In this document: piece by piece, positions 39,704 through 49,119 of the stretch
How the letters are laid out: every line of letters begins with the position of its first letter
Numbering within the stretch: position 1 is the stretch's first letter
NCBI GenBank assembly: GCA_038562375.1
Contig: JBCFAY010000016.1
Location: 16,452 to 80,451 of the forward strand
Origin: JBCFAY01 sp038562375
GTDB lineage: Bacteria; Bacillota; Clostridia; Christensenellales; CAG-138
Reading direction: 5' to 3'
DNA: 64,000 bases
Made by a program: the position numbers and the translations under genes
The notes under the pieces: model-generated
Database searches by the model: none
The model's input: only the letters and a program-made list of their open reading frames with translations
Told to the model about the DNA's origin: nothing

Positions 39704-41107
39704 TCAAAACCGGCCGCTGAGTTTGGAGCGTTTTTGATGCTGCCGGATCAGGGAGAACACCGTCCCCGAAAGGGCCGTCAGTGCGATCAGGTTCGGGATC
39801 GCCATGCACGCGTTGAGCAAATCCGCGAGGCTCCATACAAAGCCCACGTCGGCGAGCGCGCCCGCTACGATCAAGACAACGAAAACGAGCCTGTACCAAA
39901 AGGCCGCGCCGTCTCCGAAGAGGAACTCCGCGCAGCGCACGCCGTAGAGCGACCATCCGATCAGCGTGGAAAAAGCGAAGAACAGAAGCGATACGGCGAC
40001 GAACGCACCGGAGAAGCCTGGGCCGAACACCGTCCCGAGAGCGCGCACCATTAGGACCGAACCCGCGGCGTCGGCGGAGCCGTACGGAAGCTCTATCCCC
40101 GCGCAAAGCAGCGTAAGGCCGGTGAGCGTGCACATCACAACGGTATCGATGAATACCTCCATGACGCCATACATGCCCTGCTCGACCGGATGGCGCGTCT
40201 CCGCCGAGGCGTGCGCGATAGGCGCGGAGCCGAGCCCCGCCTCGTTGGAAAATACTCCGCGGGACACGCCCATGCGCAGCGCCTCGCGCATGGAAAAACC
40301 GACGGCGCCCCCCACCGCCGGGCGGAATCCCTCGAACGCGCCTTTGACGATGGAGGTTACGACGCCTCCCAGCCGGTCGAAATTGCACGCGACTACGGCG
40401 AGCGAAACGATCACAAACGCGACGCTCATGAACGGTATGAGCTTTTCCGTCACCGCGCCGATGCGCCTTACCCCGCCGATGATCACCACGGCGGTCATGG
40501 CGGCGAGCACGATCCCGAACGCGAGCCGCAGGCCCGTTTCCTCCGCGCCGACAAAAGCCGCGCCCGAAAACGTGCGCGCAGCGTCCACGACCGTTACCGC
40601 GACCGTGTTGACCTGCGTCATATTGCCAACGCCGAACGACGCGAGCATCCCGAACAGCGAGAAGGCGTACGCGAGGAAATGCCAGCGCCTTTTCATGCAG
40701 GCCGTGATGTAATACATCGGGCCGCCCACCCGCTCGCCCCTGCCGTTACGGGTGCGGTAGCGGACGGCGAGCGTGACCTCAACGAATTTGGTCATCATCC
40801 CGAACAGGGCGCTCACGAGCATCCAGAACACCGCGCCCGGCCCGCCCAGCACGATCGCGCCCGCGACGCCCGCGACGTTGCCCGTGCCGACCGATCCCGC
40901 GAGCGCCGTCGTGAGCGCCTGAAAGGGCGTAAATCCCGAGCTTGGCCTGTTCGTTTTTTGAAACGCCGATCCCAGCGTGCGCTTGAGGATCGATCCAAAA
41001 TGCGTCAGCTGGAAGAACTTGCCCCTGACGCTAAGGCCGATCCCCGTCGCCAGAAGCAGCAGCATCACCACGCCTTCGAGGGCGCGCTTAAAAGCGGCAA
41101 ACTCCAT
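39704..41107 (-). CDS. AGCS-family sodium:alanine/glycine symporter
   Basis: This 467-residue transporter has about eleven helices and typical AGCS segments: FQALTTALAGSVGTGNVAGVAGA near residue 62 (substrate/Na site), GGPGAVFWMLVSALFGMMTKFVE near 88, GVSRGVFSNEAGLGSAPIAHA near 280 and EQGMYGVMEVFIDT near 308. It takes up alanine or glycine with Na+. A perfect 13-bp stem with T tract lies only 18 bases before its ATG. hflX follows after 64 bases with its own promoter. Confidence 0.93.
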   Translation of the reverse strand: MEFAAFKRALEGVVMLLLLATGIGLSVRGKFFQLTHFGSILKRTLGSAFQKTNRPSSGFTPFQALTTALAGSVGTGNVAGVAGAIVLGGPGAVFWMLVSALFGMMTKFVEVTLAVRYRTRNGRGERVGGPMYYITACMKRRWHFLAYAFSLFGMLASFGVGNMTQVNTVAVTVVDAARTFSGAAFVGAEETGLRLAFGIVLAAMTAVVIIGGVRRIGAVTEKLIPFMSVAFVIVSLAVVACNFDRLGGVVTSIVKGAFEGFRPAVGGAVGFSMREALRMGVSRGVFSNEAGLGSAPIAHASAETRHPVEQGMYGVMEVFIDTVVMCTLTGLTLLCAGIELPYGSADAAGSVLMVRALGTVFGPGFSGAFVAVSLLFFAFSTLIGWSLYGVRCAEFLFGDGAAFWYRLVFVVLIVAGALADVGFVWSLADLLNACMAIPNLIALTALSGTVFSLIRQHQKRSKLSGRF

Positions 41108-41124
41108 GTTTCGTCCCCGTTCAT

Positions 41125-41153
41125 GATAAAAACCGGCGGCGCCGGTTTTTATC
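41125..41153. terminator. Perfect hairpin with T tracts upstream of the AGCS gene
   Basis: GATAAAAACCGGC and GCCGGTTTTTATC around a three-base loop. It may end the gerMN transcript or act as an attenuator in the symporter leader. Confidence 0.8.
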
Positions 41154-41261
41154 CAAGCATGTCGTATTGTCGTCGCATTTTCCTAAAACACCGCGCATCC
41201 ATCCGCCCGCGCGCGTCTCGAGGCCCTCCGGGCCCGATCGCCAAGGCGTATACGCGTCCGA

Positions 41262-42209
41262 TTACGAGTCAAATTCGTTGGCGAACACCGGGAGGTTCGC
41301 GCGCTCGGAGCCAAAATCAAACGCCTTTCCTTCCACCGTGAGCGACAATTCCTCGATGGGCCCAAACTGCATCGCGGTCAGGCAAAGCGCCTCATACGCA
41401 GCGGGCGCGAGCCCCGGCGTATCCGATACCGAGAGGAACTCCTTTGAAAGATCGACCGACGCTTTCGTATCCTCGATGGAGCAGGACAAAAGCTCGGTGC
41501 CCTCGGGGAAGCAGTTGCGGAGCCCGTCGATCGCCGGCCCTTTGATAAGCTCCCCTACGGCAGTCTCAAACGTTCGGATGTTCTGCACATAGCGCGTCAC
41601 GGGGACGTTGAGGCTGCAGGACTGATTCGGGAAATAGAGCGTCAGCTTGTTGTACGAGCCGTCGGCGGAAGTATCGATGTCTTCCTGCTCGCCGTTGAGC
41701 GCGACGCCGGTGATGGGCTCCCCGACAAGGGTACCGTTGGGGAGCTTATTTTTGAGCTTGCCGTCAAACTTGAGCTGGACGGAGTCGATGCTCGGGAATT
41801 CCAGCAGCGTGCTCACGACGGCGTCGACCATCGCCTGCTCGCTCACAGCGTCCGGATACTCCGAAAGATTGATGATATTGAGCGTCGCCAATCCGTCCTT
41901 GATGCGAAGTTCCACGCTCACGCCGTCCGGCAGCACGGTATTCAAGCCCATCGGCGCAACGCTCTTTTGATTTTCTTCCGTTCCGATCAAATAGGAGACC
42001 GCAGCCCTGCCGATGCCTTCCTCCCAGGGAATCATCCGCATCACAGGCACCACAAACCCCTCGTCGCTTCTGTAATAAAGCACCGTTTTACGGAAGCCCG
42101 CGTCCGTATCCTCCTGCTCCGACATGGCGGCTTCCTGCTCGGGAGCGCAGCCAACGGCTCCCACAAGCAGCACCAGACATAGTACGATGGCAATCGCCAT
42201 GCGCCACAT
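41262..42209 (-). CDS. GerMN-domain lipoprotein
   Basis: This 315-residue lipoprotein starts MWRMAIAIVLCLVLLVGAVGC, a signal peptide with the lipobox VGAVGC. Two GerMN (spore/germination) domains follow (about 60-165 and 185-300), with patterns LYYRSDEGFVVPV and LYFPNQSCSLNVPV at their starts. GerM of Bacillus helps germination and septal peptidoglycan work. ATG 42209 lies seven bases after AGGAGGAGT. A GerMN protein and RqcH gene side by side may just be chance. Confidence 0.88.
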   Translation of the reverse strand: MWRMAIAIVLCLVLLVGAVGCAPEQEAAMSEQEDTDAGFRKTVLYYRSDEGFVVPVMRMIPWEEGIGRAAVSYLIGTEENQKSVAPMGLNTVLPDGVSVELRIKDGLATLNIINLSEYPDAVSEQAMVDAVVSTLLEFPSIDSVQLKFDGKLKNKLPNGTLVGEPITGVALNGEQEDIDTSADGSYNKLTLYFPNQSCSLNVPVTRYVQNIRTFETAVGELIKGPAIDGLRNCFPEGTELLSCSIEDTKASVDLSKEFLSVSDTPGLAPAAYEALCLTAMQFGPIEELSLTVEGKAFDFGSERANLPVFANEFDS

Positions 42210-42273
42210 ATACACTCCTCCTGACAAACAATCGTTGTTAAAATATATAGAGGAGCGCGGGCAAGTAGAAGGG

Positions 42274-44013
42274 TTATTCGATATTTTTCAGCTTTCCGAC
42301 GACGGATTCGTCGGGCGTGACGTACGCGGTGCGATTTGTGGTGTAAATCACCATCCCGGGCTTGGCGCCGGACGGTTTTTTCACGTATTTGCGGGGCGTA
42401 TAGTCGACCGGCACCAGCGCTCCCCCCCGGGCGCGGCTATAATACGCGGCCAACAGCGCCGCCTCCTCGATCGTCGACGGCGGGATCGGCCCATCCTTCT
42501 TCACGATGACGTGCGAGCCGGCGAAGCCCTTCGCGTGCAGCCACAAGTCCTCCGGCGAAGCGAACGAAAGCGTCAGCGCGTCGTTCTGGCGGTTGTTCTT
42601 GCCGACATAGATATCCAGCCCGTCCGAGGAAACGTAGTGGAGCGGCTTCGACGGCGGCGTCTTCTGGCGTTTGCCCCTGGGCGCGGAAGGCCGAAGATAC
42701 CCTTCCTGCTCCAATTCCGCACGAAGCTCGTCGAGTTCGGCGTCCGTGGTGCACTTTTCGAGATTGTCGAGCTGCCCTTCGAGGTACAAAAGCTCTTCCT
42801 CGGCCTCGCGAAGCAGCGTTTTCGCCTGCTCGCGCGCCGCGCGGAGCTTCTGGTATTTCTTATAGTATTTCTGCGCGTTGTCCGCCGGAGAGAGCCTTTC
42901 GTCCAGAGGCACGATCCTTTTTTGCGGCGGGTCGCTGTAATAGTCCTCCAAAACCGCCTCCTTCGCGCCCTTTCGGATCAAATGCAGCGAGGCGAGGATG
43001 AGTTCTCCCATCAGGCGGTATTCCTCCATCCGATCCTCGGAAAGGAGCGTTTCCCGGTGCAGCGCGGCCTTCTTCTCGCAGCGCTCCACGTTGTTGGCAA
43101 GGATGTGCGCCAATGATGCCGAGCGCCGCTTATGGCGCTCCCGCATCGCGCGCACGGCGTAGAACTCGTCGATCGCCTCGTTCATGGAGGGCATCCGGCG
43201 GAGGTTCTCCTCCGGCGCGAACGGCGTGAACGGATAAACGCGCACGGCGCGATCCCCGTCCATGATGAGCGTCGGCTCAAACGCCCCGCGTTCGAAGTCC
43301 GAGTACAGCTTGTATAAAAAGGCGCTGATCCTGCGCTTATCCGCCTCGGGCATGTCCTCGAGGCGCTGCGGCTGATCACCGAGCGCGGCCGCGCAGATTT
43401 CCTGGGCAACCGCGGGCGCGAGGCCGCTGAAGATTTCGCTGAGGCGCTTGTCCGCTCTGCCTTCGCCTTTGAGCGCCTCAAAAAAGCGCACTTCGTCCGC
43501 CTCGCGCGGATCCTCTTTATCCTGTGCGGGCGGCAAAAGATACTTGACCCCGGGCAAAACGGAGCGCACGCTCGACATGAAAGGCGACACACGGCGGATC
43601 GAATCGACCACGAGCCCCTTGTCGTCCACAAGTATGATGTTCGAATGCTTCCCCATGATCTCGACGATCAGCTCGAAAGGCGCGGGGTCGCCGAGCTCGT
43701 CGCGCGCCTCGACCACGATGCCCGCGACCCGGTCGAGCCCCCGCTGGCGAACATCCAGCACGCGCGCGCCCATGAGCCTTCTTCTGAGCAGCATGCAGAA
43801 CATCGGCGCTTCGGCGGGATTCGGCGGATTCGTATCGGTCAGGTGGACGCGGCACTGATCCGCGGCGGCGCACAGCAAAAGCCGACGGTTCATGCCGCCG
43901 GCGCGTACAGAGAGTATCAGCTCGTCGCGTTCGGGCTGATTGATCTTATCGATTTTTCCATTGATGAGACAGGAAAGTTCCTTTACGACCGCATACAGCG
44001 AGAGTCCGTCCAT
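42274..44013 (-). CDS. rqcH: Rqc2 homologue RqcH (NFACT protein)
   Basis: This 579-residue protein tags stalled nascent chains on 50S subunits with alanine. NFACT-N (residues 1-240, DGLSLYAVVKELSCLINGKIDKI), coiled coils (about 290-420) and NFACT-R (about 455-560, with GLDIYVGKNNRQND, LWLHAKGFAGSHVIV and DYTPRKYVKKPSGAKPG) are all present. It was formerly annotated as a fibronectin-binding protein. It starts three bases after the TrpR-like gene and is probably co-expressed with it. Confidence 0.95.
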   Translation of the reverse strand: MDGLSLYAVVKELSCLINGKIDKINQPERDELILSVRAGGMNRRLLLCAAADQCRVHLTDTNPPNPAEAPMFCMLLRRRLMGARVLDVRQRGLDRVAGIVVEARDELGDPAPFELIVEIMGKHSNIILVDDKGLVVDSIRRVSPFMSSVRSVLPGVKYLLPPAQDKEDPREADEVRFFEALKGEGRADKRLSEIFSGLAPAVAQEICAAALGDQPQRLEDMPEADKRRISAFLYKLYSDFERGAFEPTLIMDGDRAVRVYPFTPFAPEENLRRMPSMNEAIDEFYAVRAMRERHKRRSASLAHILANNVERCEKKAALHRETLLSEDRMEEYRLMGELILASLHLIRKGAKEAVLEDYYSDPPQKRIVPLDERLSPADNAQKYYKKYQKLRAAREQAKTLLREAEEELLYLEGQLDNLEKCTTDAELDELRAELEQEGYLRPSAPRGKRQKTPPSKPLHYVSSDGLDIYVGKNNRQNDALTLSFASPEDLWLHAKGFAGSHVIVKKDGPIPPSTIEEAALLAAYYSRARGGALVPVDYTPRKYVKKPSGAKPGMVIYTTNRTAYVTPDESVVGKLKNIE

Positions 44014-44016
44014 CGA

Positions 44017-44325
44017 TCAACCTTCCTTGTTTCGGGCCAATCGGTCCAGCACGAGCTGGTATCCGCCGGCGCCGTACTCAAGCGACCGGTTGACGCGGCT
44101 GATGGTCGCCGTGCTTGCGCCGAGCCTTTCCGAAATGTCGTGATAAGTCACGTTCTTCCGAAGGAGCTTGGCGACCTCAAGGCGCTGCGAAATGGACTTT
44201 AATTCCGCGATCGTGCAGATATCCTCAAAAAAGCGATAGCATTCCTCGCGGCTTCGAAGCGTCAGCACCGCGTCGAAAAGCGCGTCGTTCTCCTTGCTGC
44301 GCAAACGGGACGAAACTTCTTCCAT
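44017..44325 (-). CDS. YerC/YecD-family TrpR-like DNA-binding protein
   Basis: This 102-residue protein is a helix-turn-helix regulator related to TrpR. The N-terminus has the YerC pattern NDALFDAVLTLRSREECYRFFEDICTIAEL; the HTH reads YHDISERLGASTATISRVNRSLEYG. No effector is known for the family. ATG 44325 follows AGAGGAATCGGT. A promoter-proximal inverted repeat at 44471-44494 could be its own operator. Confidence 0.9.
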   Translation of the reverse strand: MEEVSSRLRSKENDALFDAVLTLRSREECYRFFEDICTIAELKSISQRLEVAKLLRKNVTYHDISERLGASTATISRVNRSLEYGAGGYQLVLDRLARNKEG

Positions 44326-44470
44326 ACCGATTCCTCTCCGAATCACTTGCTGTCGTTTCGATCTTAAAACCCTGCGCCGGCATACCGTTTTTCGGCGGCC
44401 TTCGGGCGAAGGGAGCATGTCCGATCCCGCCGCGTCCGGGCGGTAAGGGCACATACGGCAACTGTTCTTA

Positions 44471-44494
44471 CTTTCGTATTGTATCATACGAAAG
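44471..44494 (-). promoter_or_regulatory. Inverted repeat upstream of the TrpR-like gene
   Basis: Arms CTTTCGTAT and ATACGAAAG with a six-base centre; on the minus strand TATGAT and TACAAT within it look like -10 hexamers. No T tract follows, so it is not a terminator. Confidence 0.55.
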
Positions 44495-44519
44495 CGGGAA
44501 AATACAGAGGGTTTCCTCG

Positions 44520-45131
44520 TTAGAGCAGCTCGATCGACGAGGCGGATACCTCGTAAGCGACGCGGCTGACGATCTCTGCGTTGATCGATTTTTGGTATTC
44601 GCGGCTCTGTATGCGCCCGAGCACGCGCACGCGGCTCCCGACCTCGAGTTCCGAGGCGAACCGCGCGTTTCTGCCCCAGGCGATGCAGGGAAGATAATCG
44701 GATTTATTGTAGCTTCGGTTCACGGCGATCAAAAGATCCGCGATCTCACGTGAAAACGGCGTCATCCGATAGACCGGGCGCTTGCAGACATATCCTTCGA
44801 GCGCAATCTCGTTGATGCAGGCGCGAAGCCCATCCTCCGCCTCGATCGAGCGGGCGAACACCGTGATGACGAGGCGATTGCCGCCGTCTACATGCTTGTT
44901 GTACGAGCGCAGCTGGCCGTGGATCACCACCGGGAGCTCCGGCTCGATCCTGCAGAGCGACATCAGCCGATCGGAAAGCGTCACCGGCAGGATATCCTTC
45001 GCGCCGCTGAGACGATCGACCAAAAGCGTCGTCGTATAAAAGTTTTCACCGAAAAGATTATGGCTGAAGATTGGCTTCTGACCGACAACCCCTGAAACGC
45101 AGACGCGATTATTTTCATATTGCTGATCCAT
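44520..45131 (-). CDS. Double OB-fold single-stranded DNA-binding protein
   Basis: This 203-residue protein holds two SSB-type OB folds in tandem (about 8-95 and 103-195), the second marked by NEIALEGYVCKRPVYRMTPFSREIADLLIAVNR, NKSDYLPCIAWGRNARFA and GSRVRVLGRIQSREYQK, a close match to SSB. The first fold is more diverged. There is no acidic C-terminal tip as in ordinary SSB, so partner recruitment is likely lost. ATG 45131 follows GGAGGCAGCT. Its neighbours suggest a regulator-like or repair role; this is inference. Confidence 0.8.
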   Translation of the reverse strand: MDQQYENNRVCVSGVVGQKPIFSHNLFGENFYTTTLLVDRLSGAKDILPVTLSDRLMSLCRIEPELPVVIHGQLRSYNKHVDGGNRLVITVFARSIEAEDGLRACINEIALEGYVCKRPVYRMTPFSREIADLLIAVNRSYNKSDYLPCIAWGRNARFASELEVGSRVRVLGRIQSREYQKSINAEIVSRVAYEVSASSIELL

Positions 45132-45249
45132 AGCTGCCTCCATGCCGTAAGAGATGCTAAAAAAGTCTATTCTTTGCAGGCAGCGTTTATTCGATATGTA
45201 CACAAAGGATAAGCTACGTCAAGCGGAGAAAGGTTGATCGGATCGATCG

Positions 45250-45642
45250 CTATTGCGCGGTGTTCGCGACGTGTTGTTCCTGGGGCAGCAGACCGTTTAA
45301 AATGCACAGCAGCGCGCGCAAGGTATTGGGATCGAGTTCTTTGGCGCGGCAGAGCGCGTTGACAAGCTCGGGGGATTGCTCTTTGAGCTCCGCAAGGCGG
45401 ATGATCTCGGCGGCGGAGAGCGACGCTTCCTCGGGCCCGGAGTTGAGCACGAGGCGATCCATCGTCACCCCGTAAAGCTCCGCGAGCGAGCGCAGCACCT
45501 CCAGGCTGGGCGTGCGTTTGCCGGACTCGTACTGGGAAAGAGCGGTATTGGAAATACCGAGTTTCTGCGCGGTCTGCATCTGCGTAAATCCGCTGCCGAG
45601 CCGCATTTTCTTCAAGCGCTGCGCAAGTAGCGTTTTGTTCAT
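45250..45642 (-). CDS. XRE-family helix-turn-helix regulator
   Basis: This 130-residue cytosolic protein has an XRE helix-turn-helix at residues 8-62 (LKKMRLGSGFTQMQTAQKLG then ISNTALSQYESGKRTPSLEV) and a helical tail of unknown function. It is divergent from recD2. On the minus strand TTGTTT-17-TAAAAT lies about 90 bases upstream. It may control itself or recD2; no effector domain is seen. Confidence 0.88.
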   Translation of the reverse strand: MNKTLLAQRLKKMRLGSGFTQMQTAQKLGISNTALSQYESGKRTPSLEVLRSLAELYGVTMDRLVLNSGPEEASLSAAEIIRLAELKEQSPELVNALCRAKELDPNTLRALLCILNGLLPQEQHVANTAQ

Positions 45643-45835
45643 GGTTCGTCTGCTCCTTTTGGACGCTGGCGATTCCGGCGAATTATCGACCCTTGGATGT
45701 GATCCGATGGGATTATTTTAGGCCATCCTTTGACGAAAAACAACCATATTCCTCAAAATACGGCATTTTTTTACTTAATGCGCCTTCAAAACGGTTGTGA
45801 TAAAATAAAAAGAACGATGGTAAAAGGAGCGCGGG

Positions 45836-48058
45836 ATGGAAATCAGCGGCACGATAAAAACGATCGTCTATCGCAGCGAAGCGAACGGGTTCACCGTTTT
45901 GGAGCTTGTGGATGCATCGGGAGATGAAATCACCGCCGTCGGCACCCTGCCTCTCGCCTGCGTCGGCGAAAGCGTCGAGCTCAGCGGGGAATGGACGGAG
46001 CACCGCGCCTATGGGATGCAGTTTAAGGCCGATTCCTATAAATCCCTTTCACCCGCCACGCTCGCCGCGCTCAAAAGCTATCTTGCGAGCGGCCTCATCA
46101 AGGGCGTCGGGGAAGCGACCGCGCAGAACATCGTCCGGGCCTTCGGACTCGAAACGCTCAGCGTGCTCGAGAACGAGCCGGAGCGTTTGACCGAGGTTAT
46201 CGGCATCGGCAAGCTGCGCGCGGAAACCATCGCCGCGTCCTTCCTCTCGCAAAAACAGATGCGCGATACGGTGATAAAGCTTCAGGAGCTCGGCGTCAGC
46301 GCCCCGCACGCGGTGAAGCTGTATAAGCTTCTGGGCGAGTTTTCCCTTCCCCGCATTCAGGAGAACCCCTATTCCCTTACCGAATACGTCGATTCAATCG
46401 GCTTTAAAACGGCGGACCGCATTGCGTTGAGCATGGGCATCGCCCAGGATTCCCCGTTCCGCGTGCAGGCGGGTCTCCGCTACGTGCTCTCCTTTGCGCA
46501 TCGCGAGGGCCATACGTTTCTGCCGCGCGAGCGCCTGATCGCGATCGCGTGCGATGCGCTGAACGCAGAGGTTCGCCCCGTGGAAACCGCGCTCGACGAC
46601 ATGATACTCGACCGTCGGCTGCTCTATCGCATGATCGCGGGCGTCGACGCGGTGTTTTTACCCTTTTCGTTCTTCCAGGAAAACACCTGCGCAAAAGCGC
46701 TGTATGAGTTGAGCGCCGCCGAGGCAAAGCTTCCGTTTCATGGGGAAGACGATATTGCCAAGCTCGAAAAGCAGCTCTGCCTGTCCCTCGCGCCGCAGCA
46801 GCTCGACGCGGTGCGCATGGCGCTCAGGAACCCGGTGTTCGTGATCACCGGCGGTCCCGGCACGGGCAAAACGACCATACTGCGCTTCGTCCACGAACTG
46901 CTGGCGAAGCAAGGTTTCGACGTGGAGCTGTGCGCGCCTACGGGGCGCGCGGCCAAGCATATGAGCGAGGCGACCGGGTGCGAAGCCAAGACCATCCACC
47001 GCCTGCTCGAGTACGGCTTCGAAGAGGAGACGTTCGGGCGCAACGCCGAGAACCCGCTGAAGGCGGATGCCGTCATCGTCGACGAGATGTCCATGGTCGA
47101 CGTGCCGCTCCTAAGCGCGCTCCTTCGCGCACTCACGCCGCAGACGCGCCTCATCATGGTCGGAGACGCCGACCAGCTTCCGCCGGTCGGCCCGGGCAAC
47201 ACCTTAAGGGATATCATTGAATCGGGCATAATCCCCGTGATCCGTCTGACCGAAATCTTTCGTCAGGCGCAGGAGAGCCTGATCGTCACCAACGCCCACC
47301 GCATCAACGCGGGCAAGATGCCGGAGCTCGACGCGAAGGACGCGGATTTTCGCTTCGAACAGCTCGACGATGCGAACGCTCTCTTAGGCAGGCTCGTCTA
47401 CCTTTGTTCCGGCCGCTCGGGCGCTTTGGGTACCGGGGATCCGTTCAAGGATGTGCAGGTGCTCGCGCCCATGAAAAAAGGGGCGCTCGGCGTTCACGCG
47501 CTCAACGCGCGGCTCCAGGCGGCGCTCAACCCGCCCGCGCGCCACAAAAAAGAGCGCCAATACGGCGAAGTTTGCTTTCGCGAGGGCGACAAGGTCATGC
47601 AGGTCAAAAACAACTACTCGATCCAGTGGTGCAAACGGGTTTCCGGCGGCGTCGAGGACGGCGTCGGCGTGTACAACGGCGATCTCGGCACCATACTCGC
47701 GATCGACCCGGACGAACAAAGCATCCATGTTCTCTTCGATGACGAGCGCGACGTCGAGTACGATTTTACGCAGCTCGAGGAATTGAGCCTCGCGTACTGC
47801 ATGTCCGTACATAAGAGCCAGGGCAGCGAATTTCCCGTCGTCCTGCTCGCGCTCGCGGGCGGACCGCCGATGCTTCTAAACCGCAACCTTCTGTACACGG
47901 CGATCACGCGCGCGCGAAGCCGGGTCTATATCCTCGGCCGCCGCCAGAGCATTGCGCAGATGGTCAATAACGCGGAGACCAAAAAGCGTTACAGCGCGCT
48001 GAATCATCTGCTCAAGGAGGCTGCAAGCGCCCGATATCCGGGCGAGGAGACGCCATGA
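45836..48058 (+). CDS. recD2: RecD2-type ATP-dependent DNA helicase
   Basis: This 740-residue superfamily 1B helicase unwinds DNA 5' to 3' in repair. The RecD2 N-terminal OB/HhH region (1-210, GTIKTIVYRSEANGFTVLE and ASGLIKGVGEATAQNIV) distinguishes it from RecBCD RecD. Walker A GGPGTGKTT (about 337), motif II VDEMSMVD (about 415), GDADQLPPVGPG and the C-terminal CMSVHKSQGSEF are intact. AAAAGGAG precedes the ATG. Its end overlaps comF. Confidence 0.95.
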   Translation: MEISGTIKTIVYRSEANGFTVLELVDASGDEITAVGTLPLACVGESVELSGEWTEHRAYGMQFKADSYKSLSPATLAALKSYLASGLIKGVGEATAQNIVRAFGLETLSVLENEPERLTEVIGIGKLRAETIAASFLSQKQMRDTVIKLQELGVSAPHAVKLYKLLGEFSLPRIQENPYSLTEYVDSIGFKTADRIALSMGIAQDSPFRVQAGLRYVLSFAHREGHTFLPRERLIAIACDALNAEVRPVETALDDMILDRRLLYRMIAGVDAVFLPFSFFQENTCAKALYELSAAEAKLPFHGEDDIAKLEKQLCLSLAPQQLDAVRMALRNPVFVITGGPGTGKTTILRFVHELLAKQGFDVELCAPTGRAAKHMSEATGCEAKTIHRLLEYGFEEETFGRNAENPLKADAVIVDEMSMVDVPLLSALLRALTPQTRLIMVGDADQLPPVGPGNTLRDIIESGIIPVIRLTEIFRQAQESLIVTNAHRINAGKMPELDAKDADFRFEQLDDANALLGRLVYLCSGRSGALGTGDPFKDVQVLAPMKKGALGVHALNARLQAALNPPARHKKERQYGEVCFREGDKVMQVKNNYSIQWCKRVSGGVEDGVGVYNGDLGTILAIDPDEQSIHVLFDDERDVEYDFTQLEELSLAYCMSVHKSQGSEFPVVLLALAGGPPMLLNRNLLYTAITRARSRVYILGRRQSIAQMVNNAETKKRYSALNHLLKEAASARYPGEETP

Positions 48059-48699
48059 ACCGCTTGCTCGAGGGCGCTCTGAATACCTTCTTCCCCGAGC
48101 GCTTCAATTGTTTCATGTGCGATAAGGAAGCGTTTGTCGACGCGGGCGGCTTATGCCCATCCTGCGCGAAGAAGCTCTGTCGCTGTTCTTCGCCGGCCAA
48201 CCTCGAGGGTCTCGACGGCATCGCCGCGCGCTGGCGCTTCGACGATCTCACCGCGCAGGCGGTGCACAGATTGAAATACTCAGGCGCAAAGTACCTGTGC
48301 CGCCCTTTCACTTCCGGTATAAAGCTCCCCGAAAACTGGGCGCCCGACGCGATCGTCCCCGTGCCGCTGCATAAGAAGCGTCAGCGCGCACGCGGGTATA
48401 ACCAAAGCGCGCTGCTCGCGAAGGAGCTCGGCGCGCTCACAGGCATTCCCGTCAGGGAGGATCTTTTAAAACGCGTTACGGATTCCAAAAGTCAGACGCG
48501 GCTCACCCCCGCCGAGCGCGAAAAGAATATGCGCGGCGCGTTTGCAGCAAGCGCGGACGCGAGCGGGTTAACGCTTTTGTTGCTCGACGACGTGCTCACC
48601 ACAGGCTGCACCGTCAAGGCCTGTGCGCGCGCGTTAAAATCGGCGGGCGCGCGAGGGGTCTACGCATATTGCATATTCATTCATCCGATTCTTATGTGA
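48055..48699 (+). CDS. comF: ComF-family phosphoribosyltransferase-like protein
   Basis: This 214-residue protein has an N-terminal zinc finger (CFMCDKEAFVDAGGLCPSC and CRC) and a C-terminal PRTase fold with the PRPP-binding LLLLDDVLTTGCT (about 178-190). ComF acts in DNA uptake and post-entry handling of single strands in competent Bacillus, but is also found in non-competent species. Its ATG overlaps the recD2 stop (ATGA), so the two DNA-handling proteins are translationally coupled. Confidence 0.92.
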   Translation: MNRLLEGALNTFFPERFNCFMCDKEAFVDAGGLCPSCAKKLCRCSSPANLEGLDGIAARWRFDDLTAQAVHRLKYSGAKYLCRPFTSGIKLPENWAPDAIVPVPLHKKRQRARGYNQSALLAKELGALTGIPVREDLLKRVTDSKSQTRLTPAEREKNMRGAFAASADASGLTLLLLDDVLTTGCTVKACARALKSAGARGVYAYCIFIHPILM

Positions 48700-48715
48700 A
48701 TCCCTATGCGGATGC

Positions 48716-48970
48716 TTATGTAAGCGCTCCCTTGTATTTCCGGTACGTCGCCATCCCGCCGCGGATATGCCGCTCCGCCTTATTGTGCTCGAGCACCTGG
48801 TGCACCTGCCGATAAAGCGATGAATTCATTCTGGGAAGGCGGTCGCTCATATCCTTGTGAACTGTAGACTTGCTGATCTTAAACACCTTCGCCGCCTCGC
48901 GAACCGTAGCGCCCTTATCGATAATGTATTGCGCCGTTTCAAGCACGCGCTCCTCAATGTAATCCTGCAA
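48716..48970 (-). CDS. spoIIID: Sporulation transcription factor SpoIIID
   Basis: This 84-residue regulator acts in the mother cell, switching genes of the sigma-E regulon before sigma-K. The family core is clear: QDYIEERVLETAQYIIDKG, the helix-turn-helix TVREAAKVFKISKSTVHKD and the basic RHIRGGMATYRKYKG. I chose TTG 48970, six bases after GAGGGGGG; it aligns with the B. subtilis N-terminus (HDYIKER), while a TTG seven codons upstream has no site. It lies alone after rpoD. Confidence 0.95.
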   Translation of the reverse strand: MQDYIEERVLETAQYIIDKGATVREAAKVFKISKSTVHKDMSDRLPRMNSSLYRQVHQVLEHNKAERHIRGGMATYRKYKGALT

Positions 48971-49119
48971 ATCAATACCCCCCTCGAACAAGCTTTGTAC
49001 AGCTTATGTCGGGGAGGGCTGTGTTTATGCTACCGCTATGAAGATGCCGCGGTCAGTCCCGCGTTGCTATCCGCAAGCGCGGCGAATATCTGAAAGGCCA
49101 ATCGTCCCGCACGTTCCCG

